Shown one piece after another: positions 43,576 to 52,211 of a DNA stretch of 64,000 nucleotides. How positions within the stretch are numbered: the first letter of the stretch is position 1; each line of letters begins with the position of its first letter. Under the pieces are notes generated by a model, which had not been told where the DNA came from, ran no database searches, and saw nothing but the letters and a program-made list of their open reading frames with translations. The position numbers and the translations under genes are program-made. The DNA comes from Acidobacteriota bacterium (GTDB taxonomy: Bacteria > Acidobacteriota > Thermoanaerobaculia > Gp7-AA8), in contig QHVT01000003.1 of NCBI GenBank assembly GCA_003223645.1, positions 372,001-436,000 on the forward strand, given 5' to 3'.

Positions 43576-45141
43576 GTGCACGCAATCGACGCCGCGATCA
43601 TCGTCGCCTACCTCGGCGCGGTCATCGCCTCCGGCTTTTTCTTCGCGCGCCGCCAGAAAAATACCGAGCGCTATTTCACCGCCGGACACGCGGTGCCGTG
43701 GTGGGCGATCGCTGCTTCGATCGTGGCGACCGAGACGTCGACAATCACGTTCATCTCCGTTCCGGGGATCGCCTGGGCGGAGGGCGGCGATTTTCGCTTC
43801 CTGCAACTCGTCATCGGCTATCTGATCGCGCGCGTGATCATCTCGGCCGTGTTCATGCCGTGGTATTTCCGCGGCGAGCTCGTGACGGTGTACGAGCTGC
43901 TGCAAACGCGATTCGGTCCATCAGTGAAGGCGCTCGCCGCCGCGCTGTTCGTGGTGATGCGGACGATTGCCGATGGCGTACGGCTGCTGCTCACCGCATT
44001 CGTGATCGCCGCGGTGCTGAAGAGCGCCGGCATTTCCGCCACGATCATCGCCCTCGGCGTGGTGATGATTTTCTTCACGCTCCTCGGCGGCATCGAAGCC
44101 GTCGTCTGGATCGAAGTCGTGCAGCTCGCGATCTACATCGGCGGCGCGATTGCGGTCGCCGTGATCCTCATCCGCGACGTCGGTCTCGAACATGCGATCG
44201 CGCTCGGGAAAGCGCACGCGAAGTTCCGCATGTTCGACTTCTCGCTCGATCTCACGAAGACGTTCACGTTCTGGGCGGGCGTGATCGGCGGGACGTTCCT
44301 CACGCTCTCGACGCACGGAACCGATCAATACCTGGTGCAGCGATACTTGTGCACGGACCGTCCGAGGAGCGCGGCGAAGGCGCTGCTCGCCTCGGGGGTC
44401 GTCGTCTTCGCGCAGTTCGCCGGCTTCCTCTTCATCGGCGTGCTGCTCTTCGCGTTTTACGGCGCGCACGCGCCGGTCTCCGCGCCCGATCAGGTGTTTC
44501 CGCACTTCATCGCGAATCATTTGCCGCCGGGCTTGTCGGGTTTAGTCGTTGCCGCGATTCTCGCGGCGGCGATGTCGTCTTCACTGAGCGCGATCGCGGC
44601 GACGGTCGTGTCGGACCTGATGCCTGCCTTTGTCATCCCGAGCGGAGCGAGGGACCTGGGCGGACGGGTGCGCGAGGCACGTGCGATGCAGCCCCACCCA
44701 CCCGGGTCCCTCGCTCACGCTCGGGATGACGGGGCCGCGATGCGCGCTTCGCGTGTCATCGTCGTCATCGCAGGCATCGCGCAAATCGCAGTCGGGCTCG
44801 CGTTGCAGCACACGCAGCGCTCCGCGCTCAACACCGCGCTGTCGATCGCTTCGCTGATCAATGGGCCGATTCTCGGGGTGTTCTTTATGGGGATGGCAGA
44901 TGGCGGATGGCAGATGGCAAAGGCGCCGAAGTTGCCATCTGCCATCCGCCATCTGCCATCGTTGATTGGCATGATTGTCGGCCTCGCGGTGGTGATCCCG
45001 GTCGCGCTATTCACGCGTGTCGCGTGGCCGTGGTACGCGGTGATCGGGTCGTTGACGACATTCGCGACCGGTATGATCGCCTCGTGGATCTTCTCGAGAA
45101 GATCGGGCAGCTTTTCGTCGTCCCCGCGCGCGGCGATGTAG
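43576..45141 (+). CDS. Sodium:solute symporter (SSS family) with two in-frame repeat insertions
   Basis: 521 aa, about 13 membrane helices. ATETSTITFISVPGIAWAEGG is the characteristic unwound helix-1 region (TM2 by topology) of SSS transporters; THGTDQYLVQRYLCT is the second signature. Two palindromic elements are translated. 44632-44730 encodes residues 353-385 (VIPSGARDLGGR to HARDD), and 44891-44961 encodes about 439-462 (MADGGWQMAKAP to RHLPS). Both fall in loops between helices. The GTG start at 43576 fits the first helix. The 3' end overlaps the GH3 gene. Neighbours suggest uptake of a cell-wall sugar such as MurNAc or a related product (inference). Confidence 0.85.
   Translation: MHAIDAAIIVAYLGAVIASGFFFARRQKNTERYFTAGHAVPWWAIAASIVATETSTITFISVPGIAWAEGGDFRFLQLVIGYLIARVIISAVFMPWYFRGELVTVYELLQTRFGPSVKALAAALFVVMRTIADGVRLLLTAFVIAAVLKSAGISATIIALGVVMIFFTLLGGIEAVVWIEVVQLAIYIGGAIAVAVILIRDVGLEHAIALGKAHAKFRMFDFSLDLTKTFTFWAGVIGGTFLTLSTHGTDQYLVQRYLCTDRPRSAAKALLASGVVVFAQFAGFLFIGVLLFAFYGAHAPVSAPDQVFPHFIANHLPPGLSGLVVAAILAAAMSSSLSAIAATVVSDLMPAFVIPSGARDLGGRVREARAMQPHPPGSLAHARDDGAAMRASRVIVVIAGIAQIAVGLALQHTQRSALNTALSIASLINGPILGVFFMGMADGGWQMAKAPKLPSAIRHLPSLIGMIVGLAVVIPVALFTRVAWPWYAVIGSLTTFATGMIASWIFSRRSGSFSSSPRAAM
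44632..44730. repeat. GTCATCCCGAGC palindrome read in frame by the symporter gene
   Basis: 99 bp, exactly 33 codons: GTCATCCCGAGCGGAGCGAG to CGCTCGGGATGAC. Arms match 42351-42452 and 46089-46178. Confidence 0.93.
44891..44961. repeat. GGATGGC/GCCATCT heptamer palindrome read in frame by the symporter gene
   Basis: The left arm (44891-44918) is four 7-mers GGATGGC, AGATGGC, GGATGGC, AGATGGC. The right arm (44934-44961) is four 7-mers GCCATCT, GCCATCC, GCCATCT, GCCATCG. Same words as 29574-29668. Confidence 0.93.
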
Positions 45142-46625
45142 AGCGGCACGTTCGCGAGAATCACGTCGGCGGCATCATCTGGTTCGAGTCGACGACGCAA
45201 TACGCCGCGCAGATGAACGCGCATCTGCAGTCGATCGCGAAAACGCCGCTCCTCGTCAGCGCCGATCTCGAATCGGGAATGGGGATGCGCTTCACCGACG
45301 CGACGTGGTGGCCGCCGCCGATGGCGATCGCTGCGACGGGCGATCCGTCATTTGCCGAAGAGATGGGACGCGTAACGGCGCGCGAAGCGCTGGCGATCGG
45401 CGTCAATCACATCCTCGCGCCGGTGGCCGACGTGAATGTCGATCCACGCAACCCGGTCATCAATACGCGGAGTTTCGGCGAGGACCCGCACGAGGTCGCG
45501 CGCTACGTTGCCGCGTTCGTGCGCGGCGTGCAGAGCGAAGGCGCGCCTGCCACCGCAAAGCACTTTCCCGGACACGGCGATACGCATGTCGACTCGCATC
45601 GCGCGCTTCCCGTGCTCGACGTCACTCTGGAGCGATTGAATCGCGTCGAGCTCGTCCCGTTCCGCGCCGCGATCGAGGCCGGTGTCGCGTCGATCATGAT
45701 GGGCCACCTCGCCGTTCCGTCGATCGACGCGACTCCCGCGCCCGTGCGCGCCGAGTTCGAAAACGTCTACGGCACGGCGCGCGACGAAGTGACGCACGGC
45801 GGCGCGCTCCCCGCCACCGTCTCGCCCGCGATCATCCAGCTTCTCCGCCGTGACCTCGGCTTCGGAGGACTGATCATCACCGACTCCTTCGACATGGGCG
45901 GCCTCGCCGCGCACTTTGATCCCGGCGAAGCCGCGGTGCGCGCGATCGAGGCAGGAGAGGACCAGATTCTTTTTTCCGCCGACACGGATGCGGCAATCGC
46001 GGCCGTGCGCGACGCGGTGCGCGGTGGACGGCTATCGGAGTCGCGAATCGACCAGTCAGTCGAGCGCGTGATGATCGCGAAATCCACTGTCATCCCGAGC
46101 GGAGCGAGGGACCTGGGCGGGCGGGGCAACGCCACGCGCACCCCCCCACCCAGGTCCCTCGCTCTCGCTCGGGATGACATCGGAGCGGAATTCATCGCTG
46201 AGCGCGCGATCACGCTCGTGCGCGATGACGATCAACTGCTGCCGCTGACGCAATCCGTCACCGCAATCGTCGTAACGGATTTCCCCGAGCCGAATCCGAT
46301 CGAGATCGCCACGCGTGAGTTGAACGCGAAGCGCGTAATCGCGATCGACGCGACGACCGAACACGTCGATGTCGACGATCCGATCGTGCTCCTCCTCGCG
46401 CTGCGTCCGAAGTCCGGCGCCGGCCGCATCGCTCTGCCGAAGGCCGCGCAAGCGCTCGCAAAACGAAACGTCATCGCCGTCTCGTTCGGCAGTCCGTACG
46501 TGTTGCGCGACTTCCGCACGGCCGTCTGCGCGTACGGGATTCAGCCGGTTCTGCAGCGCGCCGCGATCAGAGCGATTCGAGGAGAGGCACCGATGTCCGG
46601 CATACTACCGGTCACGCTTGGTTAA
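45084..46625 (+). CDS. nagZ: Glycoside hydrolase family 3, NagZ/YbbD-like beta-N-acetylglucosaminidase
   Basis: 513 aa. Removes GlcNAc from peptidoglycan fragments. KHFPGHGDTHVDSH (K159 to H172) is the NagZ loop with its His/Asp acid-base dyad. The nucleophile is D267 in GLIITDSFDMGG. A second GH3 domain follows (AERAITLVRDDDQLLPL onwards), as in Bacillus YbbD. The linker between the two domains (residues 336-365) is an in-frame GTCATCCCGAGC palindrome. Start uncertain: GTG 45084 (DLLEKIGQLF) fits NagZ N-termini and overlaps the symporter by 58 bp; GTG 45024 or 45030 are alternatives. No signal peptide, so probably cytoplasmic. Confidence 0.87.
   Translation: MDLLEKIGQLFVVPARGDVERHVRENHVGGIIWFESTTQYAAQMNAHLQSIAKTPLLVSADLESGMGMRFTDATWWPPPMAIAATGDPSFAEEMGRVTAREALAIGVNHILAPVADVNVDPRNPVINTRSFGEDPHEVARYVAAFVRGVQSEGAPATAKHFPGHGDTHVDSHRALPVLDVTLERLNRVELVPFRAAIEAGVASIMMGHLAVPSIDATPAPVRAEFENVYGTARDEVTHGGALPATVSPAIIQLLRRDLGFGGLIITDSFDMGGLAAHFDPGEAAVRAIEAGEDQILFSADTDAAIAAVRDAVRGGRLSESRIDQSVERVMIAKSTVIPSGARDLGGRGNATRTPPPRSLALARDDIGAEFIAERAITLVRDDDQLLPLTQSVTAIVVTDFPEPNPIEIATRELNAKRVIAIDATTEHVDVDDPIVLLLALRPKSGAGRIALPKAAQALAKRNVIAVSFGSPYVLRDFRTAVCAYGIQPVLQRAAIRAIRGEAPMSGILPVTLG
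46089..46178. repeat. GTCATCCCGAGC palindrome read in frame by the GH3 gene
   Basis: 90 bp, exactly 30 codons, placed at the border between the catalytic and C-terminal GH3 domains. It is the third copy of this family within 4 kb. Confidence 0.93.
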
Positions 46626-48870
46626 ACGCCTCCTTCTCATCCTGCTCCTTGCGGGCTGCGCGACCGCGCCGCGGCCGGAGGCGTTCGATTCCGCGAAGCT
46701 CGATCAGATCGACGGCGCGATCAACCAGGCGATCGCCGCCAAGAAAATCCCCGGCGGCGTTTTGTGGATCGAGCGCGACGGCGCGGTCTACCACCGCGCC
46801 TACGGCAAGCGCGCGATCGAGCCGCGCATCGAGACGATGACCGAGGACACGATCTTCGACCTGGCGTCGATCACGAAAGTCGTGGCGACGGCGCCGTCGA
46901 TCTGGATTCTGATCGAGCGCGGAAAAGTCTCGCTCGACGAGCCGGCGAAAACGTATCTGCCGGAGATCGCCGACGCGACGATCACCGTCCGCCACTTGAT
47001 GACGCACACGTCGGGGCTGCGGGCGAGTCTCGACTTGCACGACGCCTGGAGCGGCTACGCGGAAGGCGTGCGCCGCGCGCTCGCGGAGAAGCCGCGCAAC
47101 CGCCCCGGCGTGATCTTCCGCTACTCGGACATCAACTACATTCTCCTCGGCGAGATCGTGCGCCGCGTCTCCGGCGAGCCGCTCGAGGAGTTCGCGCGCA
47201 AGAATATTTTCGAGCCGCTGGCGATGCACGACACGCGCTTCTGGCCGAACGGCAGCGAGCGCGTCGCGCCGACCGAGCACATGCACGACGATCCGCTCGA
47301 TCCCGCGCCGCCGGTGCTGCGCGCGGTCGTGCATGATCCGACGGCGCGGCGGATGGGCGGCGTCGCAGGACACGCGGGACTCTTCTCGACCGCGGAGGAC
47401 CTCGCGAAGTTCGCGCGCACGGTGATGCGCGGCGAATTCTTTCCGCGCGCGATGACGGAAGACGCGACGCCGCGTGGCATAGCCGTGCGTCGCTGCGCGG
47501 GATTCGATCTCGACTCGCAGTACAGCCGCCCGCGCGGCGAGCACTTTCCAATCGGCGCGTCGTTCGGCCACACCGGATGGACGGGCGGATTTTTCTGGAT
47601 CGATCCGGTGTCGCACACGTTCTACATTTTTCTCTCGAATCGCGTGCATCCCGACGGCAAGGGGAGCGTGATCGCTCTGCAGCAGCAGCTCGGGACGCTG
47701 GTCGCGGAGTCGATCAAGGGACTGACGTGGCCGCCGCAGCATCCGCGCGTCGACGTCGTCACCGGCGGCGCGAACACGCAGAACGGCGTCGACGCGCTCG
47801 AATCGGATGCGTACGAAGAACTGCGCGGAATGCGCATCGGCTTGATCACGAATCAGAGCGGCATCGATCACGCCGGCAATCCGACGATCGACGTGCTGCG
47901 CAGCGCGTCCGGCGTCAACGTCGTCGCGCTGTTCAGTCCCGAGCATGGAATCCGCGGCGACGTCGACGCGAAGGTCGCGGACGACGTCGATCCCGTCAGC
48001 GGACTTCCGATTTACAGCCTCTACGGCGATCGACGAAAACCTGCGCGCGAACAGCTCGCGAATCTCGACGCGCTCGTGTTCGACGTGCAGGACATCGGCA
48101 CGCGCTTCTACACGTACATCGCGACGATGGGCTTGGCGATGGAAGCGGCCGCCGATGCGAAGATCAAATTCATCGTGCTCGACCGCGTGAATCCGATCGG
48201 CGGCGACGCGGTCGAAGGTCCGATGCTCGATGGCGAGACGGAGTTCACCGCGTTCCACGCACTCCCGATTCGACACGGAATGACCGTCGGAGAGCTCGCG
48301 CGCATGTTCAAGGAAGAGCGCGCGATCGACGTCGATCTCAGCGTGGTTCCGCTGCGCGAGTGGATGCGCACGCAGTGGCAGGACGACGCGGGACTGCCGT
48401 GGGTCAACACGTCGCCGAACATGCGCTCGCTCGAAGCGGCCGCGCTCTATCCCGGCATCGGCTTGCTCGAGCGCGCGATCTCCGTCGGCCGCGGCACGAA
48501 CGACACGCCGTTCACGATCATCGGCGCGCCATACATCGACGCGCTGCGCCTCACGCGCGAGCTGCGCGGTATTCGCGCCGGCGTTTCGTTCTCGCCCGTC
48601 TACTTCACTCCGGCGTCGAGCGTGTTCGCCGGCAAACTGTGCGGCGGCGTCCGCATTGCCATCACCGATCGCTCTCTCCTCCACCCCGTCGACCTCGGCG
48701 TCACGATCGCGACGACGCTCGCGCGCCTGTATCCGGCGCAGTTCAAGCTCGACGAACTGCAGCCGCTGCTCCGCGACCGCGCGACGCTCGACGCGGTTCG
48801 CAAGGGCGAAAAGCCGGTGTGGAATGTGGATGAGTTTTTGAAGCGGCGCGAGAAGTTCTTGTTGTATTGA
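46618..48870 (+). CDS. Lipoprotein: AmiE/beta-lactamase-like serine hydrolase fused to NamZ (DUF1343)
   Basis: 750 aa. TTG start with a lipoprotein signal (LLLILLLAGC, lipobox LAGC). Domain 1 (about 20-375) is a class-C beta-lactamase-type serine hydrolase with SxxK in LASITK (S84, K87) and YSD (169-171) in place of YxN. Domain 2 (about 382-750) is DUF1343: GLITNQSGIDHAGNPTIDVL, FSPEHGIRGD, FDVQDIGTRFYTYIATM and PWVNTSPNMRSL. DUF1343 includes NamZ, an exo-N-acetylmuramidase. In B. subtilis namZ, nagZ and the serine-hydrolase-type amidase amiE are separate neighbouring genes; here two are fused and the third is directly upstream. Start overlaps the GH3 stop by 8 bp. Confidence 0.88.
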   Translation: MVKRLLLILLLAGCATAPRPEAFDSAKLDQIDGAINQAIAAKKIPGGVLWIERDGAVYHRAYGKRAIEPRIETMTEDTIFDLASITKVVATAPSIWILIERGKVSLDEPAKTYLPEIADATITVRHLMTHTSGLRASLDLHDAWSGYAEGVRRALAEKPRNRPGVIFRYSDINYILLGEIVRRVSGEPLEEFARKNIFEPLAMHDTRFWPNGSERVAPTEHMHDDPLDPAPPVLRAVVHDPTARRMGGVAGHAGLFSTAEDLAKFARTVMRGEFFPRAMTEDATPRGIAVRRCAGFDLDSQYSRPRGEHFPIGASFGHTGWTGGFFWIDPVSHTFYIFLSNRVHPDGKGSVIALQQQLGTLVAESIKGLTWPPQHPRVDVVTGGANTQNGVDALESDAYEELRGMRIGLITNQSGIDHAGNPTIDVLRSASGVNVVALFSPEHGIRGDVDAKVADDVDPVSGLPIYSLYGDRRKPAREQLANLDALVFDVQDIGTRFYTYIATMGLAMEAAADAKIKFIVLDRVNPIGGDAVEGPMLDGETEFTAFHALPIRHGMTVGELARMFKEERAIDVDLSVVPLREWMRTQWQDDAGLPWVNTSPNMRSLEAAALYPGIGLLERAISVGRGTNDTPFTIIGAPYIDALRLTRELRGIRAGVSFSPVYFTPASSVFAGKLCGGVRIAITDRSLLHPVDLGVTIATTLARLYPAQFKLDELQPLLRDRATLDAVRKGEKPVWNVDEFLKRREKFLLY

Positions 48871-48878
48871 TTCGAATT

Positions 48879-48973
48879 GTGGTGACCGCTGCCCTTATAG
48901 GTCACACCGCCGTCTCCGACGGCGGCACAGCGGCGCGATGCGCCGCGCGACCGCTGAGGGCAGCGGTCGCCAC
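48879..48973. repeat. ACCGCTGCCC palindrome with a nested CCGCCGTC palindrome
   Basis: The outer arms GTGGTGACCGCTGCCC and GGGCAGCGGTCGCCAC enclose CCGCCGTCTCCGACGGCGG and a second small hairpin GCGGCGCGATGCGCCGC. It lies between the convergent NamZ-fusion and kinase genes. The stem word is shared with the purL insertion. Confidence 0.88.
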
Positions 48974-48985
48974 AAAGACACAGTA

Positions 48986-51970
48986 TTACTCCAGCGCCAG
49001 CGCGATCGCGTCGTCGACCGCAAACTCCGCCATTCCGAGTTCCGCGACGTCCTTGTCGTACTGCGTGCGCTCCGCCGGCGGAACCGGCGCGCCGAGTTGC
49101 GCGCGCAGCGCGGCGGCGGCGCCGAAGAAGCGCGGCTCGCGCTTCACGCCGCCGAGGGCTTCAAGAACGCTGGCGCTGCGCCAGCGGTCGCCGAGCTCCC
49201 AATGCAATCGCAGGCTGTCGCGCAGCACGCTCGCGGCCATCGTGTCGCTGCGCTCGCGAAGTACGCAGCCGAGGAGATTGAGCGACCAGGCGATGCCCTC
49301 TTTGAATCCGCCCGCGCGCGACCACGACAGGCATTCATCGAGTCGCTGTTCGGCCGCTTTCAATTTTCCCGAATACAAAAGCGCGCCGGCGAGATTGAGC
49401 AGCGACCAGGCGACGCCTTCGGTATCGCGGCGATCGCGGAAGAGTTGCAGCGTGCTTTCGCACAGCTCGAACGTGCGCGCGTAGTCGCCCTTCAGCCACG
49501 ACGCGAAGCCGATGTAATTCAATGAGCGTCCGACGTTCGCGCGGTCTTCGAGCTCGAGCCACAGCGTGCGCGAGAGTTGATGCAGGTCGATCGCGTGATC
49601 GTACTCGCCGCGCTCGCGCGCAATGCTGCCGCGGAACTGCAGCGAGCGCGCGAGGCTCATCGGATCGCCGTGCGCGCGCGAGAGATCGATCGCGGTGTCG
49701 AGCAGCTCCGTCGCGCGGTCATAGTCGCACTGCAGAAAGGCGAGCGCGCCCGCGCCGGTCATCGCTTTCGCGCGGATCGGCACGTCCACGCCGCCGTCGA
49801 CGGCGAGGATCTCGTCGAGCCACAAGCGTCCTTCGAGATACGAGCCGCGCACGTAGAAGAACCACCACAGCGCGGCGCCGAGGCGGAGCGCGAGCTCGGC
49901 GTCGCCGGTCGAGATCGCGGACTCGAGCGCGGTGCGGAAGTTGTCCTCGTCGATTGTCAGACGATCAGTCTCCAGTTCATTTTCTTCGGCGATGCTCGCC
50001 ATCAGTCGCGCGTGCGCGATGCGCACTTCGTCCTTGCGATTCGTCTCCGCGAGGCATTCGAGTCCATAGTCGCGGATCGTCTCCAGCATCGTGAAGCGCG
50101 GATCTTCGTCGCGCGCGGCGGGATCGCGACGCAGGAACGCTTTGTCGAGCAGCGAGGAAATGCCGTCGAGCGCGTCGTCGCCGGCGAGCCGCTCCGCCGC
50201 CTCTAGCGAAAATCCGCCGCGGAAAATCGAGAACGTCGCGAAGAGATGTTTCTCCTCTTCGTCGAGCAGGTTGTAGCCCCAAGAAATCGCCGCGCGCATC
50301 GTCTGTTGCCGTTCCGGCAGATCGGACGCGCCGCCGGACAGCAGCTTGAAGCGATTGCCGACGCGCGCGAGCATTGCCCGCGGCGGGAGCAGTTTGATGC
50401 GCGCGGCGGCGAGCTCGATCGCGAGCGGAAGTCCGTCGAGGCGCACGCAAATCTCGGCGATGGCCTGCGCGTTTTCCGCCGTCAGCCTGAAGTCGGTTTT
50501 CACCGCGCTGGCGCGTTCCACGAACAGCGCGACCGACGCGTAATTCGTCAGCGACTCCGGCGCGATCGGCAGGTCGAGCGGCGGCAGCATCAGCGGCGGC
50601 ACCGCGTATTCGCGCTCGCCGCGGATGCGCAGCGGCGAGCGGCTCGTGGCGAGCGCCTTCACGCGCGGCGCGGCGTTGAGGATCTGCGCGATCATCGGCG
50701 CGGCCTCGAGCACCTGCTCGAAGTTGTCGAGGACGAGCAGCATCGAGCGATTGCGCAGCGCGTTCTTGACGCCGTCGAGCAGCGACACGCCGCCTTCATG
50801 CACGTCCAGCGTCGCCGCGATCTCGGACAGGACGAGACGCGAGTCGAGCACCGGACCGAGGGAGATCCACCAGACGCCGTCGTCGTATTCGCGCAACAGC
50901 TCCGCGCCGACGGCGAGACTCAGTCGCGTTTTTCCTGTTCCGCCCGGACCGGTGAGCGTGACCATGCGCACTTCGTCGCGCTGCAGGAGGTGCACGACGT
51001 CGTCGCGCTCGGCGTCGCGGCCGAGGAGCGGCGTGAGGTGATGCGGAAGATTCGTCGGCGACGAGATGTCGAGTCCCAGCTCTTCCGTCGTCGTGACCTG
51101 CGACTCCTCGGAGCCGAGGATCGCCGCGGCATCGCGCTCGAGATCGATGCGCAGCTGCTGCAGGTCATCGAACAGATCGCGCGCGCTGCGATAGCGCAGA
51201 TCGCGGTCGCGCACCATCGCGCGCTGCACGATCGCCGCGAGCCGCGGCGCGACCGGACCGCCGCTGCGGCGCGTGATCGGCGGCGGATCGATGCGCAGGA
51301 TGTTCGCGGCGATCTCGGCGGCGTTCAGTCCTTCGAACGGCAGTCGTCCGCTGATCACCTCGTACAGCACGATGCCGGTGCTCCAGATGTCGCTGCGCGT
51401 GTCGAGGACCATGCCGCGCAACTGTTCGGGCGACATGTAGAAGACGGTGCCGCGCACGGTGAACGGCTCCGTGTCGCGCGGCAGCTCTTTCGAGTCCGCG
51501 GTGCGCGCGAGTCCGAAGTCGAGCAGTTTGATGTAGCCGTCGCTGCGCAGCATGATGTTGTCGGGCTTGATGTCGCGATGCACGAGGCCCGCGGCTTCTG
51601 CCGCGGCAAGCGCCGACGCGATCTGACTGCCGATGTGCAGCACGTCCGCGAGCGGCAGCTCGCCGCGATGCATCTTCTGGCGCAGCGTCACGCCGTCGAC
51701 ATACTCGGTGGCGATGAAGTGATCGTCGCCGAGTCGTCCGACGTCGTAGACGGTGATGATGTTCGGATGATTGAGCGCCGACGCCGCGCGCGCTTCGTGC
51801 TCGAGGCGAACGCGCAGCTCGTCGTTGTCGCGCATCTCGCCGGCCAGCACCTTCAGCGCGACGGGACGCTGCAACTGCGCGTCGTGCGCGAGATACACCT
51901 CGCCCATGCCTCCCGCCCCGAGGAGCGAGCGGATCTCGTAGCGGCCATAGCGCGATCCGGGTTGGAGCAT
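48986..51970 (-). CDS. Ser/Thr protein kinase - STAND ATPase - TPR regulator
   Basis: 994 aa, soluble. Hanks-type kinase (about 9-270): GAGGMGEVY, catalytic Lys40 (ALKVL), HRDIKPDN near 130, LLDFGLA and YMSPEQL, all intact. A STAND/NB-ARC-type ATPase (about 315-640) follows with Walker A TGPGGTGKTRL, Walker B LLVLDNFEQVLE, ATSRSPLRIRGE and GLPLAIELAAARIKLL, like AfsR/MalT-type regulators. The C-terminal 350 residues are TPR-like repeats (DRATELLDTAIDLSRAHGD and similar). There is no DNA-binding domain, so output should be phosphorylation gated by ATPase/TPR sensing. ATG 51970 begins MLQPGSRYGRYEI; upstream codons are palindrome-derived. Confidence 0.9.
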   Translation of the reverse strand: MLQPGSRYGRYEIRSLLGAGGMGEVYLAHDAQLQRPVALKVLAGEMRDNDELRVRLEHEARAASALNHPNIITVYDVGRLGDDHFIATEYVDGVTLRQKMHRGELPLADVLHIGSQIASALAAAEAAGLVHRDIKPDNIMLRSDGYIKLLDFGLARTADSKELPRDTEPFTVRGTVFYMSPEQLRGMVLDTRSDIWSTGIVLYEVISGRLPFEGLNAAEIAANILRIDPPPITRRSGGPVAPRLAAIVQRAMVRDRDLRYRSARDLFDDLQQLRIDLERDAAAILGSEESQVTTTEELGLDISSPTNLPHHLTPLLGRDAERDDVVHLLQRDEVRMVTLTGPGGTGKTRLSLAVGAELLREYDDGVWWISLGPVLDSRLVLSEIAATLDVHEGGVSLLDGVKNALRNRSMLLVLDNFEQVLEAAPMIAQILNAAPRVKALATSRSPLRIRGEREYAVPPLMLPPLDLPIAPESLTNYASVALFVERASAVKTDFRLTAENAQAIAEICVRLDGLPLAIELAAARIKLLPPRAMLARVGNRFKLLSGGASDLPERQQTMRAAISWGYNLLDEEEKHLFATFSIFRGGFSLEAAERLAGDDALDGISSLLDKAFLRRDPAARDEDPRFTMLETIRDYGLECLAETNRKDEVRIAHARLMASIAEENELETDRLTIDEDNFRTALESAISTGDAELALRLGAALWWFFYVRGSYLEGRLWLDEILAVDGGVDVPIRAKAMTGAGALAFLQCDYDRATELLDTAIDLSRAHGDPMSLARSLQFRGSIARERGEYDHAIDLHQLSRTLWLELEDRANVGRSLNYIGFASWLKGDYARTFELCESTLQLFRDRRDTEGVAWSLLNLAGALLYSGKLKAAEQRLDECLSWSRAGGFKEGIAWSLNLLGCVLRERSDTMAASVLRDSLRLHWELGDRWRSASVLEALGGVKREPRFFGAAAALRAQLGAPVPPAERTQYDKDVAELGMAEFAVDDAIALALE

Positions 51971-51987
51971 GCGAACGATCGATTCTA

Positions 51988-52072
51988 GTGGAGCGGCGCC
52001 CGCCTCCGGGCGCCGAAATGGTCGCGAACGGGAAACGAAACTCCCGGCGGCCGAGGGCGGCCGCCGCTCCAC
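51988..52072. repeat. GTGGAG-family palindrome (chimeric arms) upstream of the kinase
   Basis: Ends GTGGAGCGGCG and CCGCCGCTCCAC match, but the left hairpin word is GGCGCCCGCCTCCGGGCGCC and the right one GGCGGCCGAGGGCGGCCGCC, as if two family members had recombined. It starts 18 bp upstream of the kinase start codon. Confidence 0.85.
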
Positions 52073-52115
52073 CAGCAACAAATCCGTAACTTGCGCCTGA
52101 CCGAGAATTCTGATT

Positions 52116-52135
52116 GACTGACCACGCGTTCAGTC
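52116..52135. promoter_or_regulatory. Probable TetR operator
   Basis: GACTGACCACGCGTTCAGTC, an inverted repeat GACTGA-8-TCAGTC 76 bp upstream of the tetR start. TetR/AcrR regulators commonly autoregulate through such TGACTGA-type palindromes. It could also reach the kinase promoter on the other side. Confidence 0.6.
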
Positions 52136-52148
52136 CACTGGCTCGATG

Positions 52149-52202
52149 GTGTAGCGCAGGTTCCAGCCTGCGCCGCGGCGGGCTGGAAGCCCCGCCCCAC
52201 AC
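52149..52202. repeat. GTGTAG...CCACAC double palindrome between operator and tetR
   Basis: Contains GCGCAGGTTCCAGCCTGCGC and GGCGGGCTGGAAGCCCCGCC; same family as 27523-27581. It lies in the 5' leader of the tetR operon, ending 9 bp before the ATG. Confidence 0.85.
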
Positions 52203-52211
52203 GGAAAGCCG

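Noticed and set aside
44907-45083. Start of the GH3 gene at ATG 44907 (MADGKGAEVA)
   Set aside because: That ATG and the next codons are the GATGGCA palindrome inside the symporter gene, and the following residues do not resemble GH3. The recognisable domain begins near GTG 45084.
46593-46622. ATG start for the NamZ fusion with GAGGAGAGG upstream
   Set aside because: The ATG at 46593 is out of frame with the lipoprotein signal; the frame requires TTG 46618. The purine-rich site may still help coupling.
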